Shown: positions 53,446 through 62,869, counted from the first letter of the stretch. The stretch: DNA of 64,000 nucleotides from Nostoc paludosum FACHB-159 (GCF_014698835.1 NZ_JACJTU010000022.1:1-64000), one strand, 5' to 3'. Numbers and translations are program-made. Notes: generated by a model from the letters alone, not told the origin.

Positions 53446-55038
53446 ATGCGACATCTCAAACTCGCTCAAAATAAGTTAAGGTTTCTTATTGCCGTTTTGT
53501 TAATGGTGGGTATTTTTTTTCGTTTTTTTAACCTTGATGGTAAAGTCTATTGGCATGATGAAACTTTTACTTCATTGCGGATATCTGGATATACGGCAAA
53601 TGAAGTAAAAGAGCAAATATTTACTGGTCGTGTAATTACTAAAGAAAGTTTTGTTAAATTCCAAAGTCTGAATGGGGAAAAAGGCTTAATTAATACAATT
53701 AAGTCTTTAGAAGTGGAAGATCCACAGCATCCTCCGCTATATTATATAATCGCTCGGTTGTGGGTGGGAATTTTTGGTAATTCGGTGACGGCGATTAGAA
53801 GTTTATCTGCATTGATTAGCTTGTTAATTTTTCCCAGTATTTATTGGCTATGCCGAGAATTATTTAGAACAGAATTATGGGTATCAGAGATTGCGATCGC
53901 TATTATGGCAATCTCTCCTATTCATCTAGTATACGCCCAAGAAGCACGAGAATATATTCTCTGGGTAGTGACAATTTTATTATCCAATGCGTCATTTTTA
54001 CGATCATTAAGATTGGAATCAACACAGCAAGCACCACGCATATTAAACTGGGGAATTTATGCAGTAGCTTTAACAATTAGTCTTTATACGTTTTTGTTAA
54101 GTGGATTTATAGCAGTTGCTCATGGAATTTATGTAATTATCACTGCCAGATTTAGATTAACTCGAACAGTAAAAGCTTATTTGCTAACATCTATAGCAGG
54201 ATTTTTAGCCTTCAGCCATTGGATATTAGTTGTAATAACTAACTTTTTGCAATTTAATAGTTCAACCGCATGGACAAAGAGCCAATTTCCCCTAGAAGCT
54301 TTAATTAAATCTTGGTCATTACAGTTGAGCCGGATTTTTATCGATTTAAACTTTGGTTTTGAAAACCCCCTTAGTTATCCGATCGCAATAATTTTTTTCA
54401 CTTTAAGTGTATATTCAATTTATTTTCTTTATCGAAACACTAACTATAAAAATTGGTTATTTATCGTAATATTAATTCTGGTTCCTGCCCTACCCTTAAT
54501 GCTACCAGATTTAATTTTTGGCGGTATACGCTCACTTTCAGAACGTTATTTGTTACCTTCTTATTTAGGCATTCAATTATCTATTATCTATTTATTAGCT
54601 GTCCAAATAAGGAACGAGAGTTTTGTATCTCGAAGAATCTGGCAAATAATCTTGGGACTAGTAATTATTTGTGGACTAGTTTCTTATGGGGTGAATTCCC
54701 AAGCAGAAACATGGTGGAGTAAGGTTATTAGCTATGGTAATCCACAAGTCGCTAAAATTATTAATCAAGCTAATCATCCACTTTTGATTAGTGATGCTTC
54801 TGGAATAAATTATGGAAATGTCTTTTCCCTCAGCTATCTTTTAGATTCAAAAGTAAAGTTTAAATTGCTAAAAGAGCAAAGTATTCCGAATATTCCTGAT
54901 ATATTCACCGAGATTTTTTTACTAAATCCTTCAGATATTTGGCGTCAACAAATAGAAACTACTTACAACTCTAAAACAGAGGTTGTATATAGCGACAATT
55001 ATTATTCAGTTTGGAAATTACTCAAAATTCAAAATTGA
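53446..55038 (+). CDS. GT-C membrane glycosyltransferase, copy 2
   Basis: A 530-residue paralogue of the preceding gene: FRFFNLDGKVYWHDETFTSLRISG, HPPLYYIIARLW, GNSVTAIRSLSALISLL and SPIHLVYAQEAREYILW are shared, as is the end NYYSVWKL. The middle and the final 20 residues differ most, and the copy lacks the basic tail RRNSRRRD of copy 1. The pair is a tandem duplication that has diverged well, so both are probably kept for different substrates. The gene ends the group; 297 AT-rich bases follow. Confidence 0.85.
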   Translation: MRHLKLAQNKLRFLIAVLLMVGIFFRFFNLDGKVYWHDETFTSLRISGYTANEVKEQIFTGRVITKESFVKFQSLNGEKGLINTIKSLEVEDPQHPPLYYIIARLWVGIFGNSVTAIRSLSALISLLIFPSIYWLCRELFRTELWVSEIAIAIMAISPIHLVYAQEAREYILWVVTILLSNASFLRSLRLESTQQAPRILNWGIYAVALTISLYTFLLSGFIAVAHGIYVIITARFRLTRTVKAYLLTSIAGFLAFSHWILVVITNFLQFNSSTAWTKSQFPLEALIKSWSLQLSRIFIDLNFGFENPLSYPIAIIFFTLSVYSIYFLYRNTNYKNWLFIVILILVPALPLMLPDLIFGGIRSLSERYLLPSYLGIQLSIIYLLAVQIRNESFVSRRIWQIILGLVIICGLVSYGVNSQAETWWSKVISYGNPQVAKIINQANHPLLISDASGINYGNVFSLSYLLDSKVKFKLLKEQSIPNIPDIFTEIFLLNPSDIWRQQIETTYNSKTEVVYSDNYYSVWKLLKIQN

Positions 55039-55335
55039 ATTAACAATTCTCAATCTCAGACATGGGAAACTTTCATATATTTGTTTGCTGAAAATTAGCT
55101 ATAAATCAGAAAAATAAATATTAAGCTAATTCTCATCTGAAATTAATTTCATTAATGGTATAATTTTTGAAAATTTATAGGTGGATTTTTCCATAGTAAA
55201 ACTATGAAATTATAGTATTTAACCAATTTTACAGACATGGCTACTACAATTGAAAAAAATGCTGCCATTGAAGGATTCTGAATTTTATTAAAATTTTGCT
55301 CTCTCAGCTATCAATAATTCATCAAAAGGTGTTCT

Positions 55336-56055
55336 ATGCAAATAACAGATATTTTGGGTATTTTACATCCAGCGATCGCAGTTATCTTTGTGTTTCCACT
55401 CATCGGTATAGTAGTTCATTTTGCTTGGCAAACACGTCAACGTAGATTACAAATTTTAGCTGGAAGTAAAAGTAAAATTCCTCCAGTGGTGGGGCCAGAA
55501 CACAAGCAATTAGGTGAATGGTTAACAAGTGCAGTTGTGGGAGTAACTTTAATAGGATTATCTTACCCCATTGGCAAAAATATTATCAAAAATCAATTGT
55601 GGAATCAAACACCTGCCCAAGTTGGTTTTATTCTATTAATATTTGCCGGAGTTATCGCTTCTTTAGCATTACTTTATCGCGCTAAACAGCGACTATGGCG
55701 AGGAGTTTTTGCCACTTTAACAGGTGCAGGTTTAATAATTCTTGGCTTTCAGGATGGAGTATTTCGCCGTAACAACGAGTGGTACTGGTCACATTTTTAT
55801 ATTGGGATGACCGCAGCACTATTGATGATTTTTTCGTTAGCAATTGTTCAAGATATTTATCAAGATAAATCCCATCGCTGGCGCATCATCCATACAATTT
55901 TAAATTGTATTGCTTTATTGCTATTTATTGGACAGGGTATAACAGGAACGCGAGACTTAATAGAAATTCCCCTGAGTTGGCAAGAACAGCACCTTTATCA
56001 GTGTGATTTTGCTAATCAAACTTGTCCAACGCCAAACCCTCAAGCACCAAAATAG
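55336..56055 (+). CDS. DUF4079 membrane protein
   Basis: A 239-residue protein with about six hydrophobic helices. ILHPAIAVIFVFPLIGIVVHF (two histidines in helix 1-2 region), YWSHFYIGM and RIIHTILNCIALLLF place four histidines in membrane segments in the manner of cytochrome b561-type heme ligands. DUF4079 is a cyanobacterial and plastid family; electron transfer is an inference. The C-terminal CDFANQTCPTPNPQ is soluble and contains two cysteines. Alone on its strand. Confidence 0.85.
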   Translation: MQITDILGILHPAIAVIFVFPLIGIVVHFAWQTRQRRLQILAGSKSKIPPVVGPEHKQLGEWLTSAVVGVTLIGLSYPIGKNIIKNQLWNQTPAQVGFILLIFAGVIASLALLYRAKQRLWRGVFATLTGAGLIILGFQDGVFRRNNEWYWSHFYIGMTAALLMIFSLAIVQDIYQDKSHRWRIIHTILNCIALLLFIGQGITGTRDLIEIPLSWQEQHLYQCDFANQTCPTPNPQAPK

Positions 56056-56155
56056 GTAAACCCATTGGAAGAATTAAAAATTAATATCCTGATAAATAAA
56101 TTTAGTTGCTGGTATCAAGTTTAGCTAGGGAACTTTCAAGTTAAAAAATATTCCA

Positions 56156-56191
56156 TTGTTCTTGTTGACTGTCAACAGTCAACAAGAACAA
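56156..56191. terminator. Bidirectional hairpin between DUF4079 and response regulator genes
   Basis: TTGTTCTTGTTGACTG (56156-56171) pairs perfectly with CAGTCAACAAGAACAA (56176-56191) around TCAA. The 16-bp stem lies between convergent genes; GTTGACTG is also an intergenic repeat word. Confidence 0.7.
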
Positions 56192-56322
56192 ATTTAAGCG
56201 TAATAATTTATTTTTTGGTTTATTTTTTGGAGTTATCTAATCATTTATCATTAAAATTTCTCCGCGTCTTTCCCTCACTGTAAATGATAAGTCTTTAAGC
56301 GGATATCAAACTCGCAATTCAA

Positions 56323-56769
56323 TTACTTTGGTGGTAGTGTTACTGCTATCAGCCAAAAATCTTTTATCAACTGTATAACTTGAATAAACTGGTAGACATC
56401 AATAGGTTTTGTGATATAGCAATTAGCACTAAGATTATAAGAACGTAATATATCTTGCTCATCATTTGAAGTAGTAATGACGACAACAGGAATCGATTTG
56501 AGATTTGGGTCTGATTTGATTTCTGTTAACAGTTCGCGTCCATCCATTCCTGGAAGATTCAGATCAAGAAGGATTAAGTCTGGACGTAGAGCATCAGCAA
56601 ACTCTCCTTGGGAAAGCAAGTAGTTCATAGCGCTTTCACCATCTTCAACCCAGTGCAAGTTGTTGGCAATTCTGGCATTTAAGAAGCCCTTGATAGTGAG
56701 ATTTGCATCGCTAGGAGAGTCTTCAACTAGCAAAATTTCAATAGGTCGTAATGCTCGCTCATCAGCCAT
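56323..56769 (-). CDS. CheY-like response regulator (Rcp1 type)
   Basis: A 148-residue receiver domain with ILLVEDSPSDANL, the phospho-acceptor in LILLDLNLPGMDGREL and the lysine in YITKPIDVYQF. The long alpha4 side (VVITTSNDEQDILRSYNLSAN) is typical of Rcp1, the partner of cyanobacterial phytochromes, but here the partner is the PAS histidine kinase directly upstream in the same direction, 56 bases away. No output domain. Confidence 0.92.
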   Translation of the reverse strand: MADERALRPIEILLVEDSPSDANLTIKGFLNARIANNLHWVEDGESAMNYLLSQGEFADALRPDLILLDLNLPGMDGRELLTEIKSDPNLKSIPVVVITTSNDEQDILRSYNLSANCYITKPIDVYQFIQVIQLIKDFWLIAVTLPPK

Positions 56770-56825
56770 GCAGTTACTTGAAAGTTATTAATTTTGATAT
56801 GGAGTATATGTATTATAAGAATACC

Positions 56826-59093
56826 TTAATTTGCATTGAGGGTAAAATAAAATACAGTTCCTACACCTGGCTCAGACTCAGCCCAGATGCAACCTCCATG
56901 TCGCTCGACAATTTTTTTGCAGATAGCCAGACCAATACCTGTGCCAGAAAATTCTCTACGAGTATGAAGGCGTCGGAAAACTTCAAAAATCCGCTGAAGA
57001 TACTGAGACTTAATACCGATGCCATTATCCTGTACCCAGATGAGCCATTGGGAGTGGCTACAGACGCGACGCCAGTCGCTACAACGGGGGGAAAATAAGC
57101 AACGCCCTGGGTCATTAATTGCGTCTGTAGCCAGTGGAGAGTTAGGAGTGAGGATTTCTCCCCCTGCTTCCCCATCTCTTCTGAGAGCACCAATATGAAT
57201 CTTGGGTGGTTCTTTTCGGCAGAACTTGATGGCATTGCCGATCAAATTTTGGAATAGTTGCACCATTTGGGTTTTGTCTGCGAGTAACTTTGGCAAAGGG
57301 TCATGAGTAATGATGGCTTTACTTTCGGCGATCGCTACATGTAAATTATTCAGAGCTAGACTCAGTGCAACATTACAATCAACAAGCACAAATTCCTGAC
57401 CGCGAGTCCCTACACGAGAATAAGCTAACAAGTCTTGAATCAACTGCTGCATCCGCTTTGCCCCATCTACAATGTAAGCCAAGTATTCCTTGGCAGAATT
57501 ATCTAGGCAGCTTTGATATTCGTTCTCTAATAATTGGGTATAACCCGTCACAGCTCGCAATGGTTCTTGTAAATCGTGGGAAGCCACATAGGCAAACTGC
57601 TCTAACTCTTGGTTAGAGCGTTTTAGATCTTCATTAAGCTTTTGTAATTCAGCTGTTCGTTCCTGAACTTTGATTTCTAGTTCTTCATTGACCTGTTGCA
57701 GTGCTTGTTGTGCTAGTTTGCGTTCTGTGATGTCCGTATAAGTGCCTATCCACTCTTGAATCTCATTGTTGGCATCTAAAACAGGAACTGCACGGGCGGC
57801 AAAAAATCGATAGCTGCCATCCGCAACCTGCACGCGATGTTCCCTAAAGTAAAGATTTTTGGTTTTTAGTGCCTCAGTCCACAACAACTGTGTCAACTCT
57901 CGATCCTCAGGATGAATTGCATTTAGCCATCCCCATTCCTTAACTTGGGCATCAGTTTGCCCAGTCAAAGCCATCCAAGATGAATGCTCTTTTGGCATCC
58001 CATTACTATTAGATATCCAAACAGCTTGAGAAGTAGCAATCACTAATGAACGATAGCGTTTTTCACTCTCTTCTAAAGCAATTTCCGCCAATTTGCGGCG
58101 AGTGACATCTTGAAAAAGAATTGATATTCCTTCTGCTGAGGGGTACATGGAATATTCAACCCAGCGGTCGAACGGTGCATAATATTCTTCCATGTGAATG
58201 ACTCGCTGTTCTGCCAGAGCCTGATGATAAATTTGATAAAATTTATATTCGGCAGTTTCAGGGAATACTTCCCAGATGTTTTTACCAATCAAATCTGCGG
58301 AGCGGCGATTGAATATTTGTTCGGCTCTGTGATTGATGTAGGTGTAACATGAATCCCGATCTACGGCAACAAAAGCATCTGTAATAGTTTCTAAAATATC
58401 TGCTAGTTTTGCTTTTGCAGCTTGCTGTTCCAAACGAATAGCTTCTTGTGATAAAGCCTTGTTCATCTGAATTTGCTTTTGCAGCGATAAGTAAACCACA
58501 ATTAGCAAAACCACGCTCAAAACATATCCCAAACTCACAACAATAACGACTTCCTCAAAAAGATTGTCAGTAGCTGCTGTTCGCTCATGTAATAAGTTTC
58601 TCTCGTCATTTTCCATTGCTTTGGTGATTGCTTGAATTTGTTTGCCTATCTCTATGCTGCGGCTAACAATAGCTGTTTGAGTTGCCTTATCTAAACTTTT
58701 TTGCTCAAACAAATCAATGGACTGCTCAAGCAGAGAAAATTTCTTTGCAATCAAAGGTTCGAGTGTATCAAGTCGGTTTTGTTGATTAAAGTTATCACTG
58801 TTTAGCGCTCGGATAGTTTTAAGCAGTTTGTAAACTTTCTGCTTCTGTTTTTTATAGATTTCTTGGTAAACTCTATTTTCTGTAAAAATATAATTACTTT
58901 GTGCCCTCTCAACATTACCGAGGTGAATACGTACATGATCTATGGATTCTATAACTTGTTGAGTATGAACTACCCATCGCTTTTCTGCCGTTAAGCTTTG
59001 AATACTTAAGTAGGAAGCTATTCCGACGCCAGACATTAGCAGTAATGCCAAGCTAAAACCACTGCCGATAAATTTTTCTGATACTTTATTCAT
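56826..59093 (-). CDS. CHASE3/PAS sensor histidine kinase with ATPase-domain insertion
   Basis: A 755-residue membrane kinase. Two spans (about 10-30 and 181-203) enclose a CHASE3 sensor domain; two PAS domains follow (about 228-335 and 345-463), a coiled coil, then HisKA with H506 in ASHDLQEPLRAV and the ATPase domain with N616/N620 (QNLIGNAIKF), DNGIGI at 689-694 and GTGIGLAICKKI. Relatives have about 10 residues between KIHIGA and the strand leading to DNGIG; here there are about 40 more (residues 640-681), encoded by an inverted-repeat sequence. The kinase may still fold if the loop is exposed, but activity is uncertain. It forms an operon with the response regulator. Confidence 0.88.
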   Translation of the reverse strand: MNKVSEKFIGSGFSLALLLMSGVGIASYLSIQSLTAEKRWVVHTQQVIESIDHVRIHLGNVERAQSNYIFTENRVYQEIYKKQKQKVYKLLKTIRALNSDNFNQQNRLDTLEPLIAKKFSLLEQSIDLFEQKSLDKATQTAIVSRSIEIGKQIQAITKAMENDERNLLHERTAATDNLFEEVVIVVSLGYVLSVVLLIVVYLSLQKQIQMNKALSQEAIRLEQQAAKAKLADILETITDAFVAVDRDSCYTYINHRAEQIFNRRSADLIGKNIWEVFPETAEYKFYQIYHQALAEQRVIHMEEYYAPFDRWVEYSMYPSAEGISILFQDVTRRKLAEIALEESEKRYRSLVIATSQAVWISNSNGMPKEHSSWMALTGQTDAQVKEWGWLNAIHPEDRELTQLLWTEALKTKNLYFREHRVQVADGSYRFFAARAVPVLDANNEIQEWIGTYTDITERKLAQQALQQVNEELEIKVQERTAELQKLNEDLKRSNQELEQFAYVASHDLQEPLRAVTGYTQLLENEYQSCLDNSAKEYLAYIVDGAKRMQQLIQDLLAYSRVGTRGQEFVLVDCNVALSLALNNLHVAIAESKAIITHDPLPKLLADKTQMVQLFQNLIGNAIKFCRKEPPKIHIGALRRDGEAGGEILTPNSPLATDAINDPGRCLFSPRCSDWRRVCSHSQWLIWVQDNGIGIKSQYLQRIFEVFRRLHTRREFSGTGIGLAICKKIVERHGGCIWAESEPGVGTVFYFTLNAN
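57053..57176. mobile_element. Inverted-repeat insertion in the histidine kinase
   Basis: GGCTACAGACGC (within 57055-57067) and GCGTCTGTAGCC (57121-57132) form terminal inverted repeats of a block of about 83 bases, followed by GTTAGGAGTGAGG and CCCCCTGCTTCCCC text up to 57176. The part CAGTCGCTACAAC-GGGGG-AAAATAAGCAACGC recurs at 60124-60158. The reading frame of the kinase stays open through it. Confidence 0.75.
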
Positions 59094-59579
59094 AGAATAT
59101 TCGCCTAACTATAGCTAATAACTAAATCAGTTTTAGCTCTCACCGCAAGCCCTGGCGATTATTGCATGAAATAATATTAGTATAATCAACGAGATTTTCT
59201 GAAAAATTATACATATTAAGTTATTACTTACAAAGAAGGCAGGAGGCAGATAGAGCAGCGATTCGCCGTGTCCGCGAGCGTCCGGGAGAAGGTAGGAGGA
59301 AAGAACTATGAATAAAAACTTTAGTTTTAGGTATAAAGCCCAGTTTAAAAGAAGATACTGGTACGAGATGCATAGCACAAGATACAAAGCGTCCTTGCTT
59401 CAATCCCATGTTTTAAAACGTGCGTTCCTCCTGCTTCCTGCCTCCTATCTCCTGATGCCGAACATAAAAAATGAGTGGATAATTGTGGCGTTTACACCAC
59501 ATATCCACTCTCAAATTACTGGATTAGAATCATTCAAAACCGCCACAAAATCATTAAAACTTGGGAAGGTTTAAATTAA
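59094..59579. other. Intergenic with inverted repeat arms
   Basis: GGCAGGAGGCAGATAG (59239) and its near complement CTGCCTCCTATCTCCTG (59438-59455) stand 200 bases apart. A hairpin GAGTGGATA / TATCCACTC with an inner TGTGG / CCACA lies at 59473-59510. Frames in between are not protein-like. Confidence 0.6.
59473..59510. terminator. Bulged 14-bp hairpin
   Basis: GAGTGGATA pairs with TATCCACTC and, after a 2-base bulge, TGTGG with CCACA. There is no T-run. It lies downstream of the small gene at 59580-59774 (minus strand). Confidence 0.5.
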
Positions 59580-59774
59580 TTAACGTGACTCAGTTCCTTG
59601 ATTTGGGCTGCCTTGTACAGTATCATTTTCTGGCGATTCTGGGGTAGCAGAAGTTTTTCCATCACTTTTTTCAGCGTTGCCAGTTTGGCGGGTAGCTTCG
59701 TCAAGGGTAGTTTGGTAGCCACCAGAAGAGGTAGGTGTAGTATCTTCATTACTAGATTTTTGTTGTTCAGACAT
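59580..59774 (-). CDS. Small disordered hypothetical protein
   Basis: A 64-residue polar protein (MSEQQKSSNEDTTPTSSGGY...), rich in Ser, Thr, Asn, Gln and Gly, without hydrophobic core, so it is probably unfolded. I do not recognise a family; stress-related disordered proteins have this composition. The start is the ATG at 59774 rather than an ATG six codons upstream, because of the MSEQ start usual for such proteins; the choice is not certain. Confidence 0.5.
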   Translation of the reverse strand: MSEQQKSSNEDTTPTSSGGYQTTLDEATRQTGNAEKSDGKTSATPESPENDTVQGSPNQGTESR

Positions 59775-60258
59775 TATTAGATTCCTAATCATTTACTCTT
59801 ACGAGAATCTTAAAAAAATCAGGGATGGGTTTTCATCTATCTAGAATATAGTTATTACCGATTTCACCTCTATCAAAAGTCTTATTTGTAAAAATTATCT
59901 ATGGTTGTAAAAATCTGGAAATATATAATTAGTAATTACTAAAGCCGAAAAAGCGACCAGCATTAAAGAAAAACTAAGAACAGATTTACTATCCAAAACA
60001 CTTTTAAAATTCCTTGATTATTTGTTACCAGAAAATGCATGGTGATTTGAGTGTGACTGACTCAAAAATCTGCCACGATAATTGTGATAAGTAGAAGGCA
60101 GGAGGCAGAAGGCAGGAGGACGGCAGTCGCTACAACTGGGGGAAAATAAGCAACGCGCTGCCTCCAGAAGGTAAAACCCTCAATAGCAAAGGGTTTCACT
60201 CAGTTGTATTTTACATTTAATTATGTCCGCTTACTTATCAGCTACCCAAGCATAATTA
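59775..60258. other. Intergenic with GGCAGGAG and CGGCAGTCGC repeats
   Basis: AGGCAGGAGGCAGAAGGC is at 60092-60115. Directly after it CGGCAGTCGCTACAACTGGG, then GGAAAATAAGCAACGCGC (60120-60160) repeats the core of the insertion in the histidine kinase. The rest is AT-rich. Confidence 0.7.
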
Positions 60259-60750
60259 ATGAATCAAAGTAATGTATCTTTGCCACCTGGCTGTGTGCTC
60301 CGCAAAGCAACCTTTGGAGATCGGTGGTCGATTCGATTGCTGGTGTTTTCAGCGAAACTCGACCCAACGCAATTAAATTGGCAGCAATTTTGGGTAATTG
60401 AATGCGATGGCCATCTGGTAGCCTGTGGACAGCTGCGTAATTTCTCAGGGGCACAAGAACTTGGTAGTTTAGTAGTTGCATCAGCTTGGAGAGGTCGCGG
60501 TTTGGGTACTTTACTAACCCAGCATTTGATTAACACAAGCCAGCAACCACTTTATCTTGAATGTTTGGGCCAGCGATTGGCCGAGTTTTACAGTCGCTTT
60601 GGTTTTGTGCCAATATCTTTTGCAGACCTCCCAGAAACCCCCAAGACAAAAGTCTCGTCTGCACTCAAGGATAAATTTAGATTTTCACAATTAGCTAAAA
60701 AGCTACTCAAAGTTCCTGTAGTGTTTATGGAGTATTGCCCTAATTCGTAA
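60259..60750 (+). CDS. GNAT family N-acetyltransferase
   Basis: A 163-residue acetyltransferase (RKATFGDRWSIRLLVFSAKLDPTQLNWQQF). The acetyl-CoA-binding motif A is LGSLVVASAWRGRGLGTLLTQHLI (R/Q-x-x-G-x-G/A form RGRGLG). The end SRFGFVPISFADLPETP is common in GNAT proteins. The substrate is unknown. It stands alone, convergent with the GST gene. Confidence 0.85.
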   Translation: MNQSNVSLPPGCVLRKATFGDRWSIRLLVFSAKLDPTQLNWQQFWVIECDGHLVACGQLRNFSGAQELGSLVVASAWRGRGLGTLLTQHLINTSQQPLYLECLGQRLAEFYSRFGFVPISFADLPETPKTKVSSALKDKFRFSQLAKKLLKVPVVFMEYCPNS

Positions 60751-60842
60751 TTCTTTAGCCTTCAAAATAAGTCAATTCCATAATGGCAGGAATATCTTGT
60801 TGGGTTGCATAAAAAATTAGAAGATTTGTACCTGCCATTTCC

Positions 60843-61496
60843 TTAAAACTCGTATTGGGGAAGAATTTCTGTTTCATTTTTTGCTGCATTTATCCATTCT
60901 TGCATTGCGTTTAGTGCCAAAATTATCTCTACGTAATCTCTAGAATTTGCATCTAGCTGCACATCATAAGCTACAAACCGTAAGACAACTGGTGCAAAAA
61001 ACGCATCAGCAATTGTGAAGTCACCAAATAAGAAATTACCAGTATTGCCAAATTTTTGACGCGATTCTTTCCAGATACTAATAATGCGGTCAATATCTTG
61101 TTGTACGCCAGATCCTAAACCTTTCCCAGGGTATTTAGTCCGACAGTTCATTGGCATATTCTGACGCAAATTTTGAAACCCTGAGTGCATTTCGGCAGTA
61201 ATAGAACGAGCAAATGCTCTTGCTGTTTTATCCTTTGGCCACCATTGCAAAGTCGGAAATGTTTCAGCTAGATATTCACAAATAGCAAGAGAATCCCAGA
61301 CAGTTAGCGTATCGTGTAATAGTACAGGTACTTTTCCTGATGGCGAGTATTGCCGAGTTTTTGATGAAGAATCTGAACCGTAAAGTGGAATCCTAATTTC
61401 ATGGAATTCCAAACCAAATTGTTTCATCGCTAGCCAAGGACGAAGTGACCAAGATGAATAATTTTTATTGCCAATTACTAAAGTTAGTTGTGCCAT
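60843..61496 (-). CDS. Glutathione S-transferase family protein
   Basis: A 217-residue GST. The thioredoxin-like N-terminal domain begins LTLVIGNKNYSSWSLRPWLAMKQFG, with the catalytic Ser in SSWSLRPW, and has SGKVPVLLHD (cis-proline) and DSLAICEYLAE (glutathione binding). The C-terminal helical domain ends GDFTIADAFFAPVVLRF. It conjugates or reduces electrophilic compounds with glutathione. I chose the ATG at 61496 (MAQLTLVIG). It lies 4 bases after the small gene at 61501-61785 and shares its transcript. Confidence 0.9.
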   Translation of the reverse strand: MAQLTLVIGNKNYSSWSLRPWLAMKQFGLEFHEIRIPLYGSDSSSKTRQYSPSGKVPVLLHDTLTVWDSLAICEYLAETFPTLQWWPKDKTARAFARSITAEMHSGFQNLRQNMPMNCRTKYPGKGLGSGVQQDIDRIISIWKESRQKFGNTGNFLFGDFTIADAFFAPVVLRFVAYDVQLDANSRDYVEIILALNAMQEWINAAKNETEILPQYEF

Positions 61497-61500
61497 CTTT

Positions 61501-61785
61501 TTAGTATCTGTAAAGCTGCTCAATCCACATAGACACGTCAGTTTCCGAACCAGAAGCAAAAGATTTACCGCTTACAGGGTCGTAGGCTTGCCAATAAATA
61601 TTCCCGTGGCGGTCAACTTTTTGTTTAACTTGTAATTCGTTAGGATCTGCTAAAAGTTGTTGGACAAATTTTTCCCAAATATTATGCAGAGATTTCCAAA
61701 AGCTGAAGTTTGCTTTTTTGGCGAATGAGGGAGTACAAGTTATATCTAATTTTTCCGGTTCTAGACATTTAATGTGATTATTCAT
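61501..61785 (-). CDS. Small hypothetical protein upstream of GST
   Basis: A 94-residue protein (MNNHIKCLEPEKLDITCTPSF). The middle part FWKSLHNIWEKFVQQLLADPNELQVKQKVD is helical, and KVDRHGNIYWQAYDPVSGKSF with the end DVSMWIEQLYRY is a conserved cyanobacterial text without a name I can give. The start ATG at 61785 follows TCAGGAATAATTTT on the minus strand. It is the first gene of a two-gene unit with GST. Confidence 0.75.
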   Translation of the reverse strand: MNNHIKCLEPEKLDITCTPSFAKKANFSFWKSLHNIWEKFVQQLLADPNELQVKQKVDRHGNIYWQAYDPVSGKSFASGSETDVSMWIEQLYRY

Positions 61786-61962
61786 AAAATTATTCCTGAC
61801 AATTGCTCTATAAATAAAACAGTAGCAACGTCGCACTCAGGAATCAAATCATGGCTTGCATAGCTTCTATAAATATGATTTATAGATACGAGAAATCATT
61901 AATACAAGCTTTTTGTCACAATTAAGTCAGGATGCGTGTAACCTTGTTCTCATCAATTGACC

Positions 61963-62856
61963 ATGAAACTCTCCCAACTTCGAGCCATAGTTGCAGTCGC
62001 AGAAAGTGGTAACTTTAGTGAAGCAGCCTTAGAATTGCAGCTTTCTCAGCCTGCAATTAGTCATGCGATCGCCACTTTAGAACAAGAATTAGGTGTACCT
62101 TTATTTGCTAGAGGTCGTCACGGTGCAGTGTTAACACCTGCTGGCGAGCGTATACTATATCACGCGCGTCAGGCAATGCAACATCTACAAATGATGCAAC
62201 ACGAAGCAAATCTACATAAAGGTTTACATGGCGGTCATGTGAGAATTGCGGCTTTTCGCAGCGTAGCTACTCATTTATTACCAAAAGCGATCGCTCAGTT
62301 TCACGATCAATTTCCAGAAGTTGCTGTCACCATTATAGAGTGTGCTGCTTTCACCGATGTAGAACAATGTTTGCGTGATGGACGCGCTGATATTGGTATT
62401 ACCTGTCTGCCAACTAGCGATGAGTTTGAGACTTGGGAAATTTTTCGGGATGAATATCTAGCTTTGCTACCACCACAAGCCAAAATTAATAGCAAAGCAA
62501 TTACTTGGGAAGACATAGCAGCCTATCCTCCAGTTATGCTTCCTTGTACGCCCTGCGGACGCATTCTTCACAACCACCTGAAAAATTTAGCTATTCCCAT
62601 AAATACTGCTACCGACATTCAAGAAGATTCCACAGTTGTAAGTATGGTAAATCAAGGACTTAGAGCCGCTATTATGCCCCGTTTAGCAGCCGTACCCATT
62701 CCGCCAAAGGTACAGGTATACAGTTTACCCGCAACTCTTGAGAGAGTAATTGCAACAGCAATTTTATCTAATGGTTTGCATGTACCTGCCGTGTTTACAT
62801 TTTTAGATATGTTGAAAAAATTTGATTTTTATACTTTAGCTAAATTGACTTATTAA
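61963..62856 (+). CDS. LysR family transcriptional regulator
   Basis: A 297-residue regulator. The N-terminal winged helix-turn-helix (about 1-60) reads MKLSQLRAIVAVAESGNFSEAALELQLSQPAISHAIATLEQELG. The rest is a periplasmic-binding-like effector domain (HVRIAAFRSVATHLLPKAIAQF, GRADIGITCLP). It binds a small molecule and regulates nearby or distant genes; the divergent unit 61785-60843 is a candidate target because of the LysR habit of regulating divergent neighbours. The ATG at 61963 is preferred over a TTG at 61957. Confidence 0.9.
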   Translation: MKLSQLRAIVAVAESGNFSEAALELQLSQPAISHAIATLEQELGVPLFARGRHGAVLTPAGERILYHARQAMQHLQMMQHEANLHKGLHGGHVRIAAFRSVATHLLPKAIAQFHDQFPEVAVTIIECAAFTDVEQCLRDGRADIGITCLPTSDEFETWEIFRDEYLALLPPQAKINSKAITWEDIAAYPPVMLPCTPCGRILHNHLKNLAIPINTATDIQEDSTVVSMVNQGLRAAIMPRLAAVPIPPKVQVYSLPATLERVIATAILSNGLHVPAVFTFLDMLKKFDFYTLAKLTY

Positions 62857-62869
62857 TATAGGAGTAAAA

